The notes under the pieces were generated by a model that was not told where the DNA came from, made no database searches, and saw only the letters and a list, made by a program, of their open reading frames with translations. Shown piece after piece: positions 60,950-64,000 of a stretch of 64,000 nucleotides of DNA. The translations under genes were made by a program, and so were the position numbers. How positions within the stretch are numbered: the stretch's first letter is position 1; each line of letters opens with the position of its first letter. Source of the stretch: Mycobacterium sp. IS-1264 (GTDB lineage: Bacteria; Actinomycetota; Actinomycetes; Mycobacteriales; Mycobacteriaceae); assembly GCF_001954195.1 (NCBI RefSeq), contig NZ_MBES01000086.1:1-64000 (forward strand), written 5' to 3'.

Positions 60950-61262
60950 ACGGCTGGACGACGAGGACGCGAAGCTGGTGGTGTTGGCGCGGGCCGCGAT
61001 GGCCCGCGCCGAGGCTGACGGCGCCGCCGCCGTGCGCGACGTCGATGGCCGCACATACGCGGCCGCGCCGGTGAGCTTGTCGACGTTGCGGCTGACCGGT
61101 CTGCAGGCCGCGGTGGCCGCCGCGGCATCCAGCGGGGCGACCGGCCTGGAGGCCGCGGTCCTGGTGGCAGCGTCCGCCGACGATCCCGGCATCGCCGCGG
61201 TCCGCGAATTGTCCCCGACGGCGGTGGTCATCCTCACCGATCGCGACGGGAACGTCTTGTGA
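60942..61262 (+). CDS. Conserved small protein with a cytidine-deaminase-like fold (Rv2365c-like)
   Basis: 106 residues overlapping the previous gene by eight bases. Pattern [38 protein letters not shown] resembles the core of cytidine deaminases, but the zinc-binding HxE and PCxxC residues are absent, so it is probably not catalytic. Conserved between corC and era in mycobacteria. Confidence 0.75.
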   Translation: MAERLDDEDAKLVVLARAAMARAEADGAAAVRDVDGRTYAAAPVSLSTLRLTGLQAAVAAAASSGATGLEAAVLVAASADDPGIAAVRELSPTAVVILTDRDGNVL

Positions 61263-61281
61263 CGGGTGTGCGCGCTCGCCC

Positions 61282-62181
61282 ATGACTGAATTCCATTCCG
61301 GTTTCGTGTGTTTGGTCGGCAGGCCGAACACCGGCAAGTCGACGCTGACGAACGCTCTGGTCGGCACCAAGGTGGCGATCACCTCGAAGCGGCCGCAGAC
61401 CACCCGCCACACCATTCGTGGCATCGTGCACCGCGACAACTTCCAGATCGTTCTGGTCGACACGCCTGGCTTACACCGGCCGCGCACGCTGCTGGGTAAG
61501 CGGCTCAACGATCTGGTCCGCGACACCTACGCCGAGGTCGACGTCATCGGGCTGTGCATCCCGGCCGACGAGGGGATCGGCCCGGGAGATCGCTGGATCG
61601 TCGAGCAGATTCGTTCGGTTGCGCCGAAGACCACACTCGTCGTCATCGTCACCAAGATCGACAAAGTGCCCAGGGACCGGGTGGCCGCGCAGCTCGTCGC
61701 GGTCAGCGAACTGGTCGACGGTTCGGCCGAGATCGTCCCGGTGTCGGCGGCGACCGGCGCCCAGGTCGACGTCCTGACCGACGTGCTGGCCGCCGCGCTA
61801 CCGGTCGGCCCGGCCTACTACCCCGACGGGGAATTGACCGACGAACCCGAAGAGGTTCTGATGGCCGAGCTGATCCGTGAGGCCGCCCTCGAAGGAGTTC
61901 GCGATGAGCTACCGCATTCGTTGGCCGTGGTGATCGACGAGGTCAACCCCCGCGAGGATCGTGACGACCTGATCGATGTGCACGCGCTGCTCTACGTCGA
62001 GCGGGACAGCCAGAAGGGCATCGTCATCGGCAAGGGCGGTGCCCGGTTGCGGGAGGTGGGCACCGCCGCGCGCGGTCAGATCGAGAAGCTGCTCGGGACG
62101 AAGATCTATCTCGACCTGCGGGTCAAGGTCGCCAAGAACTGGCAGAGCGACCCCAAACAGCTTGGCCGGCTTGGGTTTTAG
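61282..62181 (+). CDS. era: GTPase Era
   Basis: 299 residues. G1 GRPNTGKSTL, G2 TTRHTIRG, G3 DTPG, G4 TKID, and a C-terminal KH domain (GIVIGKGGARLREVG). Binds the 3' end of 16S rRNA for 30S assembly. Its stop overlaps the convergent amiA2 stop by four bases. Confidence 0.95.
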   Translation: MTEFHSGFVCLVGRPNTGKSTLTNALVGTKVAITSKRPQTTRHTIRGIVHRDNFQIVLVDTPGLHRPRTLLGKRLNDLVRDTYAEVDVIGLCIPADEGIGPGDRWIVEQIRSVAPKTTLVVIVTKIDKVPRDRVAAQLVAVSELVDGSAEIVPVSAATGAQVDVLTDVLAAALPVGPAYYPDGELTDEPEEVLMAELIREAALEGVRDELPHSLAVVIDEVNPREDRDDLIDVHALLYVERDSQKGIVIGKGGARLREVGTAARGQIEKLLGTKIYLDLRVKVAKNWQSDPKQLGRLGF

Positions 62182-63659
62182 CGCCGCTCATCGTGTGACG
62201 CCGGCCCGTGCTGCCACCACACCGTGGGTTGCTTGCTCGCCCATCCGCAGACGGCCTCCAGCTCGGCCGCGAGTGAGATCAGCATGCCCTCGCTGTTGGC
62301 CGGGCCCATCAGCTGCACACCGATCGGCAGGCCGTCGGAGGTGAACCCCGCGGGCACGTTGATCGACGGCCAGCCCAGCACGTTCCACGGCCAGGTCAGC
62401 GGGCACGCCGCGATCATGGCGCGGTCGGTGCCCCAGCCGCTCAACCGGTCGAACGCGCGCGCCAACGGGGGCGGCTGCGCGGTCGTCGGGGCCAGCACCA
62501 CGTCGACGATGTCGAAGATCGACCCCACCCGGCGCTGGGCCGCGGCCTCATGGAGGCGCGCGCTGCGCAGGATCGCCTGACCCAGCACATGGCCCATCCG
62601 CATGTTGGCCAGGGTGCGGGGGTCCCAGTTGACGCCGTCGCCCAGCCGTTCTTCCCAATCCCGAAGACCCGCCGTGGACCGGGCGAGAAAGTCCCACGAC
62701 AACCGCAGCCCGTAGTCGGGGTTGCCGGTCTGCACGCTGTGGCCCAGCAGCTCGAGTTGCCTGGCCACGCTCCGGGTCGCGGCCAGGATGTCGGGATGCA
62801 ACTTGGGCCGAAAAGCGGTGTAAGGGAACCGGGTTGACACCGCGATGTTCAGCGGACCGGGCGCGATCCCGACGTAGTCCGACGCCTTGATCGGGGGCGG
62901 CTTGTGCCGGTCGCCGTCGACGTTTCCGGACGCGGCGTCGAGCACCAGCGCGGCATCGGCCACGGTGCGCGCCAGCACGCCGTTGACCGTGATCCCGTTG
63001 AACGCCTCCGGTAACGGCCACGTCGAGATCCGGCCGCGCTGCGGCTTGATGCCTACCAGGTGGGTCCACGCGGCGGGGATCCGGATGCTGCCGGCGCCGT
63101 CGGAGCCGATGGCTGCGGTGACGAGGCCCGCGGCCACCGCGGCTGCGCTGCCGCCGGACGACCCGCCCGGCGTGTGCCGCCGCGACCAGGGGTTGCGGGT
63201 GTGTCCGAACCCGGGTCCGCTGGTGAACGGCCACTGGCCCAGTTCACAGGTGTTCGTCTTGCCGACGATCACCGCGCCGGCCGCCTTCAGGCGGCGCACC
63301 ACCTCGGCGTCGTGGGTGGCCGGGGGCACATACCCCTCGGTGCCGAAGGCGGTCGGCACCCCGGCAACGTCGACGTCGTCCTTCACCGCGATCGGGATGC
63401 CGAGCAATGGTGCGGTGTCGCCGGCGGCCCGCCGCCGATCGGCCTCGGCGGCGTCGGCCAGCGCCGACTCGGTGAGCACCACGCGGAACGCGTTGAGGGT
63501 GGACTGACTGAGATCGATGGCGTGCAGGGCGCGGCGCACCAATGTGACCGACGTCACCGAGCGGCTGGCAAGCTGATAGAGCAGGTCGGTCAGCGTGGGC
63601 AGGCGCTGGCTGCGGGACCCGTAAGCGGACCCGGAAACGGACTCAGAAGCGCCGACCAC
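62178..63659 (-). CDS. amiA2: Amidase signature enzyme AmiA2
   Basis: 493 residues from GTG 63659, matching the usual AmiA2 start (VVGASES); a longer frame reaches 63764 but overlaps recO. Ser-Ser-Lys triad: Lys in [18 protein letters not shown] and [12 protein letters not shown]. Hydrolyses an unknown amide. Divergent from recO. Confidence 0.92.
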   Translation of the reverse strand: MVGASESVSGSAYGSRSQRLPTLTDLLYQLASRSVTSVTLVRRALHAIDLSQSTLNAFRVVLTESALADAAEADRRRAAGDTAPLLGIPIAVKDDVDVAGVPTAFGTEGYVPPATHDAEVVRRLKAAGAVIVGKTNTCELGQWPFTSGPGFGHTRNPWSRRHTPGGSSGGSAAAVAAGLVTAAIGSDGAGSIRIPAAWTHLVGIKPQRGRISTWPLPEAFNGITVNGVLARTVADAALVLDAASGNVDGDRHKPPPIKASDYVGIAPGPLNIAVSTRFPYTAFRPKLHPDILAATRSVARQLELLGHSVQTGNPDYGLRLSWDFLARSTAGLRDWEERLGDGVNWDPRTLANMRMGHVLGQAILRSARLHEAAAQRRVGSIFDIVDVVLAPTTAQPPPLARAFDRLSGWGTDRAMIAACPLTWPWNVLGWPSINVPAGFTSDGLPIGVQLMGPANSEGMLISLAAELEAVCGWASKQPTVWWQHGPASHDERR

Positions 63660-63720
63660 GGGGTACGAGACTAACGGCGCGGATCCCCGCAATGTCGCGG
63701 CGGGGTGCAAAACTATTGTG

Positions 63721-64000
63721 ATGCGGCTGTATCGAGACCGGGCTGTTGTGCTGCGCCAGCACAAGCTCGGCGAAGCCGACCGGATCGTGACCCTATTGAC
63801 ACGCGATCACGGGCTGGTTCGCGCGGTGGCCAAGGGAGTGCGGCGCACCCGCAGCAAATTCGGCGCACGGCTGGAGCCCTTCGCGCACATCGATGCGCAG
63901 CTGCACCCCGGGCGCAACCTCGACATCGTCACCCAGGTCGTTTCCATCGACGCGTTCGCCACCGACATCGTCAGCGACTACGGCCGATACACCTGCGGAT
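63721..64000 (+). CDS. recO: DNA repair protein RecO, N-terminal part (cut by window end)
   Basis: First 93 residues of an OB-fold: [50 protein letters not shown] 63721 preferred; an in-frame GTG is three bases earlier. Annealing and RecA-loading role in recombinational repair. Confidence 0.92.
   Translation, partial: MRLYRDRAVVLRQHKLGEADRIVTLLTRDHGLVRAVAKGVRRTRSKFGARLEPFAHIDAQLHPGRNLDIVTQVVSIDAFATDIVSDYGRYTCG

Overview
This window is a piece of a mycobacterial chromosome. It is GC-rich and carries, in one colinear block (inverted relative to the usual M. tuberculosis numbering), the genes known there as Rv2402 down to Rv2362c: GH15 trehalase, sulfate ABC transporter subI-cysT-cysW-cysA, ggtB, che1, cysH, nirA, hemN/hemW, mbtI, mbtA, mbtB-G, cfp2, an Rv2375-like gene, hrcA, dnaJ2, rsmE, phoH, ybeY, a CorC-like protein, an Rv2365c-like protein, era, amiA2 and recO. 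The species cannot be fixed from the sequence alone. rpfD, mbtJ, mbtH and the PE_PGRS gene found in this block in M. tuberculosis are not present here.

Left end (1-4823): an accessory, less GC-rich lipopeptide-type cluster on the minus strand. It has an MbtM-like fatty acyl-AMP ligase, an acyl carrier protein, and a large NRPS that starts with a condensation domain and runs out of the window. Its first adenylation domain appears to lack the A3 phosphate-binding segment. Upstream lies about 1.1 kb of mostly non-coding DNA with two arrays of short direct repeats, directly in front of a divergent SAM methyltransferase gene.

Sulfur block (about 5.6-18.6 kb): GH15 trehalase, a secreted glycine-rich repeat protein, two small membrane proteins, the sulfate importer operon, gamma-glutamyltranspeptidase, and the assimilatory nirA-cysH-che1 operon (sulfite reductase, APS reductase, siroheme chelatase). 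Both sulfur operons are preceded by a tiny leaderless cysteine-rich reading frame (9301-9357 and 18529-18621), as expected for cysteine-responsive attenuation.

Insert between hemW and mbtI (20-23.4 kb): a SulP-family and an SbtA-family anion transporter on the same strand, together suggesting bicarbonate or other anion uptake.

Mycobactin block (23.7-51.6 kb): mbtI with an IdeR-like box; a BBE-type flavin oxidase; an operon mbtA - small membrane protein - mmpS - mmpL (siderophore priming plus probable export) reading away from an IdeR-like box shared with mbtB; then mbtB-C-D-E-F-G, each start overlapping the previous stop. Salicylate (MbtI) is activated by MbtA and loaded on MbtB, cyclised with Ser/Thr, extended by the MbtC/D polyketide module and by MbtE/F with lysines, and N-hydroxylated by MbtG.

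Right end (51.7-64 kb): two tandem cfp2-like secreted antigens, an ECF41-type sigma factor with its carboxymuconolactone-decarboxylase partner, an Rv2375-like protein, and the conserved hrcA-dnaJ2-rsmE-phoH-ybeY-corC-era housekeeping run, ending in amiA2 and the start of recO.
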